Shown: positions 33,049-42,850 of the stretch, in pieces
Layout of the letters: each line of letters starts with the position of its first letter
Position numbering within the stretch: the first letter of the stretch is position 1
Origin: Phlebotomus papatasi
Taxonomy: Eukaryota > Arthropoda > Insecta > Diptera > Psychodidae
NCBI RefSeq assembly: GCF_024763615.1
Contig: NC_077223.1
Span: 3,472,001-3,536,000, forward strand
Direction: 5' to 3'
DNA length: 64,000 nucleotides
Made by a program: the position numbers and the translations under genes
Notes under the pieces: generated by a model
What the model was told of the DNA's origin: nothing
Database searches by the model: none
What the model saw: the letters and a program-made list of their open reading frames with translations, nothing else

Positions 33049-34600
33049 ATTCACAATCAGAGTTTGAAAAATTCGAAGATCTTTCAACTGCCAAAGAAGA
33101 GACAGTCTTACTTCCTGATAATTCCGCAAGGTGGCAGAAAAGTATCCTTTTTGAATTTCAAAGTGCTTAAGTCTCAAAATGTGTAAGTCTTCACTTTGTT
33201 GTGCGGTAAAACACAAAGCAACGACGCTTACTATTCCTATAGGGGAATTCTCTAACATTATGGCAATGTCATATGAAAAATTCAATCATTTTTATTAAAC
33301 AGTCTCTTGAAAACTTATTCAAGAATGCTATTGAAATCAATGACCAAAGGCGTCAGAGTGCTCTTTTAAATGGACATTCGAAAATCACCTGTTTAATGTT
33401 TTCCTGTTAGCAAATCGAACAACAGAAATTTCTCATATGACAATGTCATACTGTTACAGAATCCCCTTACTGTCCCATTATTCAATCACTCTGTGATATT
33501 TTATAAATTTTCACCACCTTATACGAAAATTTAGTTATGAAAATTCGAAACTGAATTTGAATTCTTCGAACTTCAATGACTTTTTGTGTAAATAGAGTTC
33601 CATTTACCTTTTATCCAAGACACTACTGAAGAATCAAACTCTACTTGTATTTGCACTTGGCACCCATTAGAAAGAAAGATAATTTACCTAAAAACCCGTT
33701 GGAAGTTCGAAAATTTAAACTGACCACTTGCACAAAATTGAATAAGTTCATGGAACATTTTAGGCTGGAAGATATCTCTGCGACAGGGAACCCCTATTGA
33801 CACTTTTGTCAAAATGATGAAATTTATTTAATGTATTTGGTAAAATGCAAGTAATATTACGCTTTTTTCTGTAATTTAACTTTTCTTATTAAAAGAAATG
33901 TTCAAATTTCATATTCTAAATCGGTACTGAAAGTATCAATAAGTATGGTATGATAAATTCTTAAAGTGTCAATAGGTGTCCCTTTCACCCTATAACGAAA
34001 TTGAAATTCAAGCGTTCTATCATCCTGAAATTCAATAAAAATACACAAAAAATCACTTCTTGCATCAAACGTTCAAGCACAATTTGACATTGTGACAATT
34101 GAAGTGTCAAAAATATCGAAAATTCGAAATAGAAGAACAACCAGCGATAAAGCTGTGTATTTTTTAAACATGTGCTTTAGATTTCCGTATGTTTTTCAAA
34201 TATTGACTTTGGAGTGGCTTTGTCTCTTGGAATAGTTATTACTGAAGAGAGCTATTCTACACATTAAGAGCTGGAGCTTGATTCTCCAATAATGTCTTCG
34301 CTAAAAGGTAAATGGAACTCCATTTCCACAAAATATTGTTGATGCTCGAAAAATTCAAACTGAATTTCAAATTTTCAAACAAAACTTTCGAACAAGGTAA
34401 GGAAATTGTTAAAAAAAAAGTTATTCAATGATTTTTGAAGGAAAATTGACACTCGACTCTCGAGTGTTCGAATTCGAGAGTCGAGATACTTAAAAATTCG
34501 AACTGAAATTACTTTAGTTCCTACGCGGACGGCACGAGAATCAAAAATGTCTTTTCGTTGACTTTTGACATACATCTTCGAATATTTTCTGTTATAACAA
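33049..34600. mobile_element. Long inverted composite of family E with a MITE insert
   Basis: The left arm (33049-33645) is the reverse complement of the sequence at 48369-48780. The centre (33660-34260) is E. The right arm begins at 34283 (GCTTGATTCTCCAATAATGT, AAAGGTAAATGGAACTCC) in the opposite orientation. The whole reads as a large foldback, ~1.3 kb without the MITE at 33242-33466. Confidence 0.65.
33242..33466. mobile_element. MITE family G4, copy in family E arm
   Basis: TA|GGGGAATTCTCTAACATTAT at the left and CAATGTCATACTGTTACAGA then ATCCCC at the right. The flanking AACGACGCTTACT...TGTCCCATTATTCAAT is nearly contiguous in the copy at 54370-54400, which proves insertion. Confidence 0.8.
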
Positions 34601-34649
34601 TTTATATAACAGTTTGGGGTAAATTTTTACTGTCAAATTTTACTACAAT

Positions 34650-35262
34650 TTTCAGGATTTGTACTTCAGGATACTATTTTTTTTCTAGAAATTAAGATTC
34701 TCGAGAATTATCCAGAGTCTATTTGGGAACTAAGCATCCCAGGTTCAAATCTTCTTTAGGACACTTTTTTTCTAAAAGTAAGTTTCTTAAGAATCAGTCT
34801 GGGTCTATTTAAGCCCTAAGTTTTCAAGGTTCAAATCTCCTTTAGAATATTAATTTCTTTTCTTTAAATTAAGATTCTAAAGGATCAGCCTAAGTCTGTT
34901 TGGGTCCTAAGCGTTCAAGGTTCAAATCTCCTTTAGGATACTGGATTTTTTTCTAGAAATTAAGATTATCAAGAATAAGCCAGAATTTTTTTGGGCCCTA
35001 AGTGTCCCAGGTTCGAATCTTCTACAGGACACTATTCTGTTTTCTAGAAACTAAGATTCTAGAGGATTAGACACACTTACGACTTAAGCCGAGAGACGAC
35101 TTAGTGGAAGATGATGGAAATGTAGTTTGACCATTATTTCTAATATAATTACGCTAAGGCGTCTCTCGGCTAATCCTCATGTCTGTCGAGGCCCTAAGCC
35201 TATTTGGGTTCTAAGTGTCCCAGGTTCCAATCTCTTTTAGAATACTAAAATTAAGTGACTTT
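34650..35262. repeat. Tandem array of ~90-bp units, interrupted by a MITE
   Basis: AGGTTCNAATCT recurs at 34741, 34827, 34918, 35009 and, as AGGTTCCAATCT, at 35222; periods are 86, 91, 91 and, allowing for the insert, about 80-90. Each unit also has TTCTAGAAATTAAGATTCT and TATTTGGGCCCTAAG. The GGTTCAAATC word resembles a tRNA B box. Confidence 0.75.
35066..35197. mobile_element. MITE (GGGCCTTGACAGAC family), copy 2
   Basis: Inverted relative to 4659-4794: AGACACACTTACGACTTAAG and CGAGAGACG at the left, CGTCTCTCGGCTAATCC and CTGTCGAGGCCC at the right. It interrupts a unit of the ~90-bp array. Confidence 0.75.
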
Positions 35263-36159
35263 CATTACTTATCGATTAAAAAGAAATTCCAACTGTCAAA
35301 CCCGAAAATTTCCACTGCAAATTCTTTGAATCCCGTAAAATCCATTTATCAACGGACAGGTGAGAGATATCTCGATGAAAAAATCAGCGTGTTTCGACAT
35401 TGTTTTTGCAAAATCCAAAATAAATTGACAAATGGAAAGCAAGCAGAAAAGACGGCAACCGAAGAGCTGCCCAAAAATGGTGTGACATGCAATAAAACAT
35501 TTTGAAAATTAACAAGAAAAATTCATTGCTACAGTCAGGAATATTTATGTTGACCACTTTGTCCTCCATCCGGCTATTATTTTCCTGGCAAATTGGTATG
35601 TTGCTTTCCAACTCTTTCCCCGGAAATATATATTGCATTTGAGTTTCCTACACTTTTTCACTACCCATTCTACTGGCAAACGGACACATTTCTCGCTCAG
35701 GCATTTGAGTACATTTTCGCGCCAATTGCGAAAAATTTATGACAATTTATGACACTTTTTGCCATTTCTCACACTCCCTTTTGTTCCACCAAGAACAATG
35801 ACTTTTCCATCTTCTGTGGATTTCGCATATGTCACGCCTTATTTCACCATTAGACCATGTTGAAATAAATCTTCAATTGATTTATAGCGCGCGAAAGCTG
35901 GCTTAAAACCCATTTCCCTTTACATTTTTTTTACAAAGAGGAATAAAATAAACATTTGTACTATTTTATTTTATGACAAAGTGAAATTCTTTAACTTTTG
36001 AAATAAAACTTCTCCCCTATTTGAACTCTTTGCTACTTTTCTTTCTCAAAAATGCCATAAAATCATTAAAATGCAGGAAAATATGCAGGAAAGAAATATT
36101 GAATAAGAACCCTAGCGGATAATCCGGGAACTAATATTCGAAAATTCGAAAAGCTTAGT
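35263..36159. other. Non-coding stretch
   Basis: Nothing recognised. Two 84-96 codon ORFs overlap on opposite strands without domain features. Confidence 0.4.
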
Positions 36160-36323
36160 AATTTCGAATTTTTTTTTTTTTTTTTTTTTTTTTGACGCAC
36201 TTATTTATTGCAATCTGTATAAATAATACAATAAGCAACCAATTTGTCTTACAAAGATTTAAAAAAAAAAAATGACACGAAAAGAGCAAATCCAATGATA
36301 TGCCTTCCAGAAAAAAAAAAGTT

Positions 36324-39020
36324 TCATATCTCCAAACTTGAATTGTCAAACTCCAAGGTTCTACTCCTTCTTAATCTTCTCCTAGGTTGGACATACAATA
36401 GTTTGCGGACGAGGAAATTTGAGTGGGCTAGAAGCCTTAGCCTATGCTTGCGAGCACTTCTTCGAATTTCATCCTGAACAGTTGGCATGTTTAAATCACA
36501 TCTAATTACAGAGGCAGGAACATACCAAGGGGCATTTAGAATATTTCTTAACATCCGGTTTTCAAACCTCTGCAAGATTTGTATATTTGACGTTGATGCA
36601 GCTCCCCAGATTTCGATGCCGTACATCCATTTTGGCTTTATAATGGTTTTATAAAGTAAAAGCTTATTTTCAGTGGATAATTGAGAATTTCTTCCCAAAA
36701 GCCAATACATTTTCCTAATTGTTTCACCAAGGTGGAGCCTCTTAGCCCAAATATGCTTTTTCATGGTCAGTCGTCTGTCCAGGTGTATTCCTAAGTATTT
36801 AGTGTCTTCTTTATGCGGAATTTGGTCTCCATTCAAGAACACTGGAGTACAGGATCCTCTCCTAAGCGTGAATGTAACATGAGTGGACTTTTGGCTATTG
36901 ATTTTTAATCTCCATTTTTTGGACCATGCCTCAATATCATTCAAATTAGCCTGGAGACTTTCAGACGCGACCACGGCATCTTTGTGGGAGGAAAGCACAA
37001 CTGTGTCGTCAGCATAGGTGGCAAGCATATTTTCATTCGTTTTTGGCATATCTGACGTATAAATGGAGTAAAGGATCGGTCCGAGGACACTGCCCTGAGG
37101 AACTCCAGAGAAGATGGGGCGAGTATCAGAAGAAGCACTCCGATATCTTACCACAAAGAAACGATCACGCAGATAAGAAGATAATATGGAAAACCACTGA
37201 TGAGGCAGAAGTCTTTTCAGCTTATACAACAAACCGGTGTGCCAAACCTTGTCGAAAGCCTGGCTCACGTCTAAGAAGGCTGCAGAACAATATTGCTGAT
37301 TCTCAAATGACTCACCAATTCTGTCCACAATACGGTGAACCTGTTCTATTGTTGAATGACCGCATCTAAACCCGAATTGGTAATCAGGAATGATAGAGTT
37401 CTTCTCCAGGACTGGGCTGAGTCTTTTAACAAGTAGTCTCTCACATACTTTAGAGAGGACACTGAGCAAACTAATGGGTCGATATGAGCTGCAGTCCTCG
37501 AGTTTTTTCCCAGGTTTACCACACATAATGATTTCTGACTTCTTCCACTGCCTAGGGAAACATTCCAGCCTCAAAACTGCGTTAAATATAAGCCTAAGAA
37601 GCTTGATCGCCTTCAAGGATAGCTCCCGAAGTATTGTACCAGTGATCCCATCCAGACCAGGAGTCTTTTTTGGTTTCATGTCCCAAATTGCATCTTCAAT
37701 TTCACCTATACTGAAGTTTTTTATAGGAAGATCCAATTGATTTGGGCTATTCAGAAAGTTTTCAAAATGTGAGAGATCACTGTACTTTTCATCTGTACTC
37801 CAAGGCGTGAAAACTTCACTAAGATGATCAGCAAAGAGATGAGCCTTTTCGTTGTCACTCCTGGCCCAATCGCCATTCTGCATTTTAATTGGAGGGATAT
37901 TCCTTTGTGGACGTTTTAATCCCCTAGTCACCTTCCAAAGACTGTAGTTAGTATCAGCTCCAGGAGAAAGTTCAGAGACAAATTTTTCGAAAGACGCATT
38001 GCGGACCTCCCTCAGTAGGCATTTCAGTTGCAAACACGCCCTATTGAAGTTACGTTTATCAATAGGGCAACCAGTAATCTGCCATCGCTTCCTTAGGCGT
38101 CGTTTTTCTAGGATCAGGGCTCTGACATTTTGAGGTAAGATTTCATTTGGTTTGATAGGTTTGGATTTATGTGGTGTCGCGGCAGAAGCTGAGTGTTGTA
38201 TTGCCTCAGTAAGATTATTCACCTCAATCTCCAACTCTTCTTGTGACTTGAGGGAAATATTCAAAGAAATTCTGCTGTTCAACTCCCTACGAAACAATGC
38301 CCAGTCAGTGCGGGAATTACACAGACCTGATGGAGTCTTCACCCCCTGGACAGACGAATAAATGCTCATAATAACTGGAGTGTGGTCTGATGATAAATCT
38401 AAACAAGACTCAGATTTACAACGGTTTGAGTTGATGCCTTTTAGAACGAAAAAGTCTAGCAAGTCAGGGATCTTTGCTCTATCAGTGGGCCAGTATGTGG
38501 GTTCACCTGTTGAACAGTGTTGTAAACCGTTGTCTGACATAGCTTTCAATAACTCTCTTCCCTTGGGAGTTACAAGACGGGAACCCCATTCAGTATGCTT
38601 TGCATTGAAGTCACCTCCACAGACGAATCTACTTCCCAGAGATTTAAAAAATTCGGAATAATCCTGATATTTGTTACTATAACGAGGAGGACAATAAACT
38701 GCTGAAACCTTGAGATTTCCAACGAGGTCCTCAATAACTACAGTGGCTGCCTGGATATTCTCTTTATCATATTTGCTTTCTTCATAATGTTGTATCGAGT
38801 CACGAATTAGGACAGCCGCACCCCCATGTCCTCGTCCGCTTGGGTGATTAGACAAATACAGATTATAATTTGGCAATTTAAAATAAGATTTTTCAGTGAA
38901 GTGCGTCTCGGAGATTAACAACACATCAATTCCATGCTCTGTCACAAAGGCTTTGATTTCCTGTGCATGGTTGCACAGTCCATTGGCGTTCCAGGTTGCT
39001 AATTTAAGAATCTCAATCAT
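36324..39020 (-). CDS. Jockey-type ORF2: endonuclease and reverse transcriptase
   Basis: An 898-residue polyprotein that nicks target DNA and copies element RNA there (target-primed reverse transcription, family knowledge). The apurinic-type endonuclease occupies about residues 1-225: WNANGL (10-15), SETHFT (37-42), GGDFNA (135-140) and SDHTP (211-215), all key positions present. Reverse transcriptase runs about 430-760: SSYRPISLLS (511-520), FLDVSQAFDKVW (582-593), GVPQGSVLGP (639-648), TYADD (668-672) and KYLGIHLD (741-748). The C-terminal part ends in an Arg-rich tail. No internal stops. Its ATG shares an A with the ORF1 stop (TAATG), suggesting translation by termination-reinitiation. Confidence 0.95.
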   Translation of the reverse strand: MIEILKLATWNANGLCNHAQEIKAFVTEHGIDVLLISETHFTEKSYFKLPNYNLYLSNHPSGRGHGGAAVLIRDSIQHYEESKYDKENIQAATVVIEDLVGNLKVSAVYCPPRYSNKYQDYSEFFKSLGSRFVCGGDFNAKHTEWGSRLVTPKGRELLKAMSDNGLQHCSTGEPTYWPTDRAKIPDLLDFFVLKGINSNRCKSESCLDLSSDHTPVIMSIYSSVQGVKTPSGLCNSRTDWALFRRELNSRISLNISLKSQEELEIEVNNLTEAIQHSASAATPHKSKPIKPNEILPQNVRALILEKRRLRKRWQITGCPIDKRNFNRACLQLKCLLREVRNASFEKFVSELSPGADTNYSLWKVTRGLKRPQRNIPPIKMQNGDWARSDNEKAHLFADHLSEVFTPWSTDEKYSDLSHFENFLNSPNQLDLPIKNFSIGEIEDAIWDMKPKKTPGLDGITGTILRELSLKAIKLLRLIFNAVLRLECFPRQWKKSEIIMCGKPGKKLEDCSSYRPISLLSVLSKVCERLLVKRLSPVLEKNSIIPDYQFGFRCGHSTIEQVHRIVDRIGESFENQQYCSAAFLDVSQAFDKVWHTGLLYKLKRLLPHQWFSILSSYLRDRFFVVRYRSASSDTRPIFSGVPQGSVLGPILYSIYTSDMPKTNENMLATYADDTVVLSSHKDAVVASESLQANLNDIEAWSKKWRLKINSQKSTHVTFTLRRGSCTPVFLNGDQIPHKEDTKYLGIHLDRRLTMKKHIWAKRLHLGETIRKMYWLLGRNSQLSTENKLLLYKTIIKPKWMYGIEIWGAASTSNIQILQRFENRMLRNILNAPWYVPASVIRCDLNMPTVQDEIRRSARKHRLRLLAHSNFLVRKLLYVQPRRRLRRSRTLEFDNSSLEI

Positions 39021-40438
39021 TAAATAAGCTTGGACATGACACTGGTCAGCATAGACATCATGCTCGACATCTGCTCCATGAATGTTTTCATCATAGCCTT
39101 CAGTTCGTTAAAATCATCAGAAGGTCGATTATTGGAATTAGGGTCAATACCGCTGGGCTGAGTCACGTCTTGAGGCAAACCGCGAACAACGTTCCGGTAG
39201 GACATTGCATTGGTATTGGATTGTCTCGAGCTAGAACCCGGCACAGGTGGGTTAGAATTTATTTGGCGAGCATTGTTCTCTCTCCTCTGTCTGAGAGCTG
39301 GGTAGAGTTTCTTTCGAAGCTCTCTATATGCGGGACATCCCTTGTAATTAGCAGGATGAGATCCTGAACAGTTTGTACATTTAACGTCTGTATCCCTTTC
39401 CTTTCTATTACATTCTGAGGATAGATGAGATCCTAGACATTTTACGCATTTTGGCATTTTATAACAGAAAGACTTAGTGTGAAGAAAGTCTTGACACCTT
39501 GTACATTGAGGAATGTCTCTTTTCTTATTGTTGGGAGCCTCAAATTTGACTACACAGTTCAGGAGCGTTGAGATATTATAGATCTCCTTGTTATTTTTCT
39601 TTGGCGCCAAATTTATATAAAACATTGGTAGTGGCTTTTTTGTGATCCGGTGTTTAACATTGTGTACATTTACGACAGTATGTCCTTTTTCTGCAAGGGC
39701 AGATTTAATTTCATCCACATCAATAGAGTGATGCAAATTTCTCAATACTGTACGGAAACTTTTTTCAGACTTGATTTGGTAAGAGTGTAGCTGAGTACCC
39801 TTGTCCTGTAAGACTTTTATCACAGATCTATATAAATCAATTGTCTGAAGTTGTAATTTCACCTGATTATTAGCCAGAGCTCTCATGGTGTAATTTTTAG
39901 GTGCCATCTCGTTTAAGAGTGTCATCAATGGCTGGACATCTTCTACGTTGTAAATAAAAATTGGTGGGGGTCTTGGCTGCTTCATCGATTCCTCTCTCTC
40001 TCTTTGATGGGCATCCATGTCTGGGGCTCTCTCGGAAGTGTCAGTAACCTCCAGGTCAGAAAATTTATTTTTCATTGGCACACCAAGCCAATAGTCACTA
40101 AGTTTGCTTTGTTTAGAGGGCTGCTCATTCTTACGAGAAGGGCTTGTTCTTGATCTCTTGTTAGTGGGAGTGATCCACTTGTCAGTGCCATCCCTCAACT
40201 CATCATTTGTTTCCATTGCTGAAACACCAGTCATCTCCGGAACAGACATTTCAAGCTTTATAATGCGACACAGGAAATCCACGGGTAATTTCGCATCAAA
40301 CAAGTGTTTGCCGTGGACTCCTGCGCCTGGAAAGATCGCCAAAAGTGGCTCAAACGCAAAAGTTTGGTAAGAAAAACGCCTAAAACCAGGAGCAGTGAAA
40401 ATTGCTGTGTTGTTTACTTGCCTGGGATTTGACAGCAT
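39020..40438 (-). CDS. Jockey-type ORF1: gag-like RNA-binding protein
   Basis: The longest frame is 472 codons. It has a basic N-terminal region, a central domain (about 155-305) typical of insect gag-like proteins that precede zinc knuckles, then three CCHC knuckles at about 312-325 (CX2CX4HX4C), 331-343 (CX2CX3HX4C) and 354-368 (CX2CX3HX6C), and a Gln/Asn/Ser-rich tail. It packages element RNA (family knowledge). The ATG at 40438 lies 3 bp from the element's 5' end, so the true start may be the ATG at 40249 (MSVPEM) or 40216 (METNDE). The first ~63 codons would then be 5' leader. Confidence 0.92.
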   Translation of the reverse strand: MLSNPRQVNNTAIFTAPGFRRFSYQTFAFEPLLAIFPGAGVHGKHLFDAKLPVDFLCRIIKLEMSVPEMTGVSAMETNDELRDGTDKWITPTNKRSRTSPSRKNEQPSKQSKLSDYWLGVPMKNKFSDLEVTDTSERAPDMDAHQREREESMKQPRPPPIFIYNVEDVQPLMTLLNEMAPKNYTMRALANNQVKLQLQTIDLYRSVIKVLQDKGTQLHSYQIKSEKSFRTVLRNLHHSIDVDEIKSALAEKGHTVVNVHNVKHRITKKPLPMFYINLAPKKNNKEIYNISTLLNCVVKFEAPNNKKRDIPQCTRCQDFLHTKSFCYKMPKCVKCLGSHLSSECNRKERDTDVKCTNCSGSHPANYKGCPAYRELRKKLYPALRQRRENNARQINSNPPVPGSSSRQSNTNAMSYRNVVRGLPQDVTQPSGIDPNSNNRPSDDFNELKAMMKTFMEQMSSMMSMLTSVMSKLI

Positions 40439-40454
40439 TCGAATTTCGAATTTT

Positions 40455-41050
40455 AAGAAAAATCTCTAAAAACACCTGTCATTTGTCATTTTTCTTCTAA
40501 TTAACATATTTATGTTATCTATGGTTCAAATAAAAGGACAAAATCGTTTCAAAACTATTTACAAATGACAGCAAATATTGGCTTAATTTAGCTCATCGTC
40601 GATTTTATTTAGCAAACGATTAAAAAAACACGGATATAAATTAGTATGGTCTATAAAATAAATCAGTGGAATCAGTATCATATAAATTATCAATTTGTGT
40701 CGAGAGTATTGCAATAAAATAGACAAATTATACGAGGATAAACTTTCAATAATACTATACCACAAAGCATATTAATCCATCGAAGTTCGCAACGAACTAA
40801 AAGCATAATTCTATTAATTTTCAGCACTCTAGCAACTATTTTGTATTATATGGATAACAGAAAGCAACATTTTGTACCAGTATATAGGCTTCTAAGCTTC
40901 ATAGGTTCTGAAATAAATGATAATTAAGTTTTTAAGAGTATAATAGGAGAATTTATTTACCAAGGACCACAACGAAAAGATTACAACGATAATTGTTGGT
41001 TGGCTTCTTTCTTACAATTATTGTTGTAAATTTACACTTTACCCAAATAT
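40455..41050. other. Non-coding stretch
   Basis: AT-rich sequence after the jockey element; no repeat or gene recognised. Confidence 0.4.
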
Positions 41051-41054
41051 ATAG

Positions 41055-41100
41055 GGAAGACCGGGGTAGATTAGCAAGCAAATGAAATTTTTAACCCCTT
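41055..41100 (+). mobile_element. MITE family G5 left-end fragment
   Basis: TA|GGGAAGACCGGGGTAGATTA matches the left end of 7513-7727; no right end follows. Confidence 0.6.
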
Positions 41101-41599
41101 CATCTAGGCACCTAGGCCGGATTAGTTTGAAAGGGTCTTGATATCAGCTATGACATACAAAAATTTCAGCTCAACCGAACGAGTTTTAAGTTTTGACAGT
41201 TGGAACGGCATGAAACGCCTCTTGCGGCAAAACCGCAAAGCAGCTGCCATAGAGCAACACTAACCTCCATATTGAATAAGAAATAATCGGATAATCAGAG
41301 ATACTACCTTTCCACAAGTACATTTTTTCAGGAGAAGGAATTTAACAAAAAAGGGATTAGGGATATTCGTGTATTTTGGTATTTCCATTACGGAAATTTG
41401 AAGGTTCAATCACAAAATGTCGTACTGAAGTGTCAAATCATGATGGAGACCGCGTCATCTTGTAGATTTCGAACATCTTAATCTTAACTGTGGAGACTTT
41501 CATTATTTATTATTAGAAATTAATAATTTTTAGCATAAGAGTGACAAAGCCACTTTCACGTATCCCAAATGCCAGTCTTTTGTAGGTGACTGTAACTTC

Positions 41600-41790
41600 C
41601 AGGAGTGACTTTGTCACCTGCTGTTCGTTAGCTTTTCTTTAATTCTATCACTTAGAGTTAGCCATTATCGATCCGATCTATACTTATATTAGATCGATGA
41701 AAACCATCTTTAATCGCTAGATTTAAAGAAAAACTTTCGACAGAGGGCATTGTCAATCCTGGAGGGTACAATCAGTCACATCTACGGTAG
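41600..41790. mobile_element. Foldback family F, copy 2
   Basis: GTGACTTTGTCACCTGCTG and TTTTCTTTAATTCTA at the left pair with TAGATTTAAAGAAAAACTTT and CACATCTACGGTA at the right. Confidence 0.55.
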
Positions 41791-41818
41791 TTGAATTTTA
41801 TAAGATAAGTATTGGACG

Positions 41819-42437
41819 TGTGTGAACACGGATTACTATATTCCTGGATAGTAGGTAGACGTTTCTGTGTCCCATAGTAATGCAAACAAAGTGAATAAAA
41901 GTACGAATATACGAATAAAGACGTCGTACCCTTGCTTCTTGATATTCTCGAGACTGAAAATAACTTAAATCCTACATTTTCATTCATCACCATCATATCG
42001 CATCATTCCTGAGTGCACTTTTATTTGGTTTGTTTGCACTACTATGAGACACTAAAATCTCAGGGATGTTGCAGGGAATCTGCAGGGATGTTGCAGAATT
42101 AGTCGGAACGTTAAAAAACGAACGTTATTTGACAGACATTTATACACTGAGAAAAAAAGAGGGTGCGATTAACTTTTTTCATCATAACTTTAACACTTTT
42201 TAGGTGTAAAAATATATCAACATTTTTAATGTTAATTTTACACATTTTTAAGGGTAAAATTAACGTGAAAAGGGGTAACTTTAACCCCCAATACACCTAT
42301 AAAGGGTAATATTTACACCGATTTCGGATCAATGCTGCAGGGTAAAATTAACATTTCCGGAATGTTATTTTGACTTTTTCGGATTTCTCTCAGTGTACCT
42401 ACTATCCAGGAATATAGTAATCCGTGGTGTGAATTTA
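41819..42437. mobile_element. Foldback with GTGTGAACACGGATTACTAT ends
   Basis: GTGTGAACACGGATTACTAT and ATTCCTGGATAGTAGGTA at the left are inverted at 42396-42437. A second inverted block (CATAGTAATGCAAACAAA / TTTGTTTGCACTACTATG) lies inside. The S MITE at 42145-42395 is inserted next to the right tip. Confidence 0.75.
42145..42395. mobile_element. MITE family S, copy 2
   Basis: CACTGAGAAAAAAAGAGG at one end and CGGATTTCTCTCAGTG at the other, 251 bp, with TA on both sides. Inverted relative to 6701-6951. Confidence 0.85.
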
Positions 42438-42850
42438 ACCTGTGATAATTATATCAAAGAGCACGAAAATCCCCTTGAACTTCGAATTCCCAAATTTCTG
42501 CAATAAAAAATGCTTGTGGGAAAGGAAGAATCTCTGATCATTCGAGATAAAGTGATCGATTTTCTTCTTCCTTGCTCAAAACAATGCCTTTCGACAGCAA
42601 CTAACTTTAATTCAATGTAACACTAAAAGCAATGTGTAAATTGATTTTAAAATGAACTTCGGTCTTGGATTATGCTATCACGGTGCGGACTTTCTGTTGA
42701 TCATGTTGTATAATAAGGGAAGAAAGATGTAGGATTTTTTAAGATGGTTGTTTGGTGTTGCCCGATGACTTTTGTTTTTCGGTCTTGCCACTAGAGGCGT
42801 TCCGTGCCGTTTCAAGTGTTAATAATTCAAAATGTTCAAAACACATTCAT

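Larger units (their letters stand above)
36173..40441 (-). mobile_element. Apparently intact jockey-type non-LTR retrotransposon
   Basis: 4.27 kb, minus strand. The 3' end is a poly(A) tail (the T run at 36171-36193), and the 5' end is at 40441. Both sides carry the 13-bp duplication AATTTCGAATTTT (36160-36172 and 40442-40454). Two ORFs are open from end to end, and there is no RNase H domain, as expected for the jockey clade. A perfect duplication, unbroken ORFs and a clean tail point to a recent, full-length insertion. It landed in an AT-rich TTCGAA-containing site. Confidence 0.93.
41160..42850. repeat. Outer inverted pair enclosing nested elements
   Basis: GGAACGGCATGAAACGCCTC then TTGCGGCAAAACC (about 41212-41245) is inverted at about 42783-42825 (TTGCCACTAGAGGCGTTCC, GTGCCGTTTC). 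Similarity extends weakly to ~90 bases. Inside lie a family F foldback, a TIR element and an S MITE. Confidence 0.5.

Noticed and set aside
36941..38661. ORFs antisense to or out of frame with the RT gene
   Set aside because: Shadows of ORF2.
39170..40370. Plus-strand ORFs across ORF1
   Set aside because: Shadows of ORF1.
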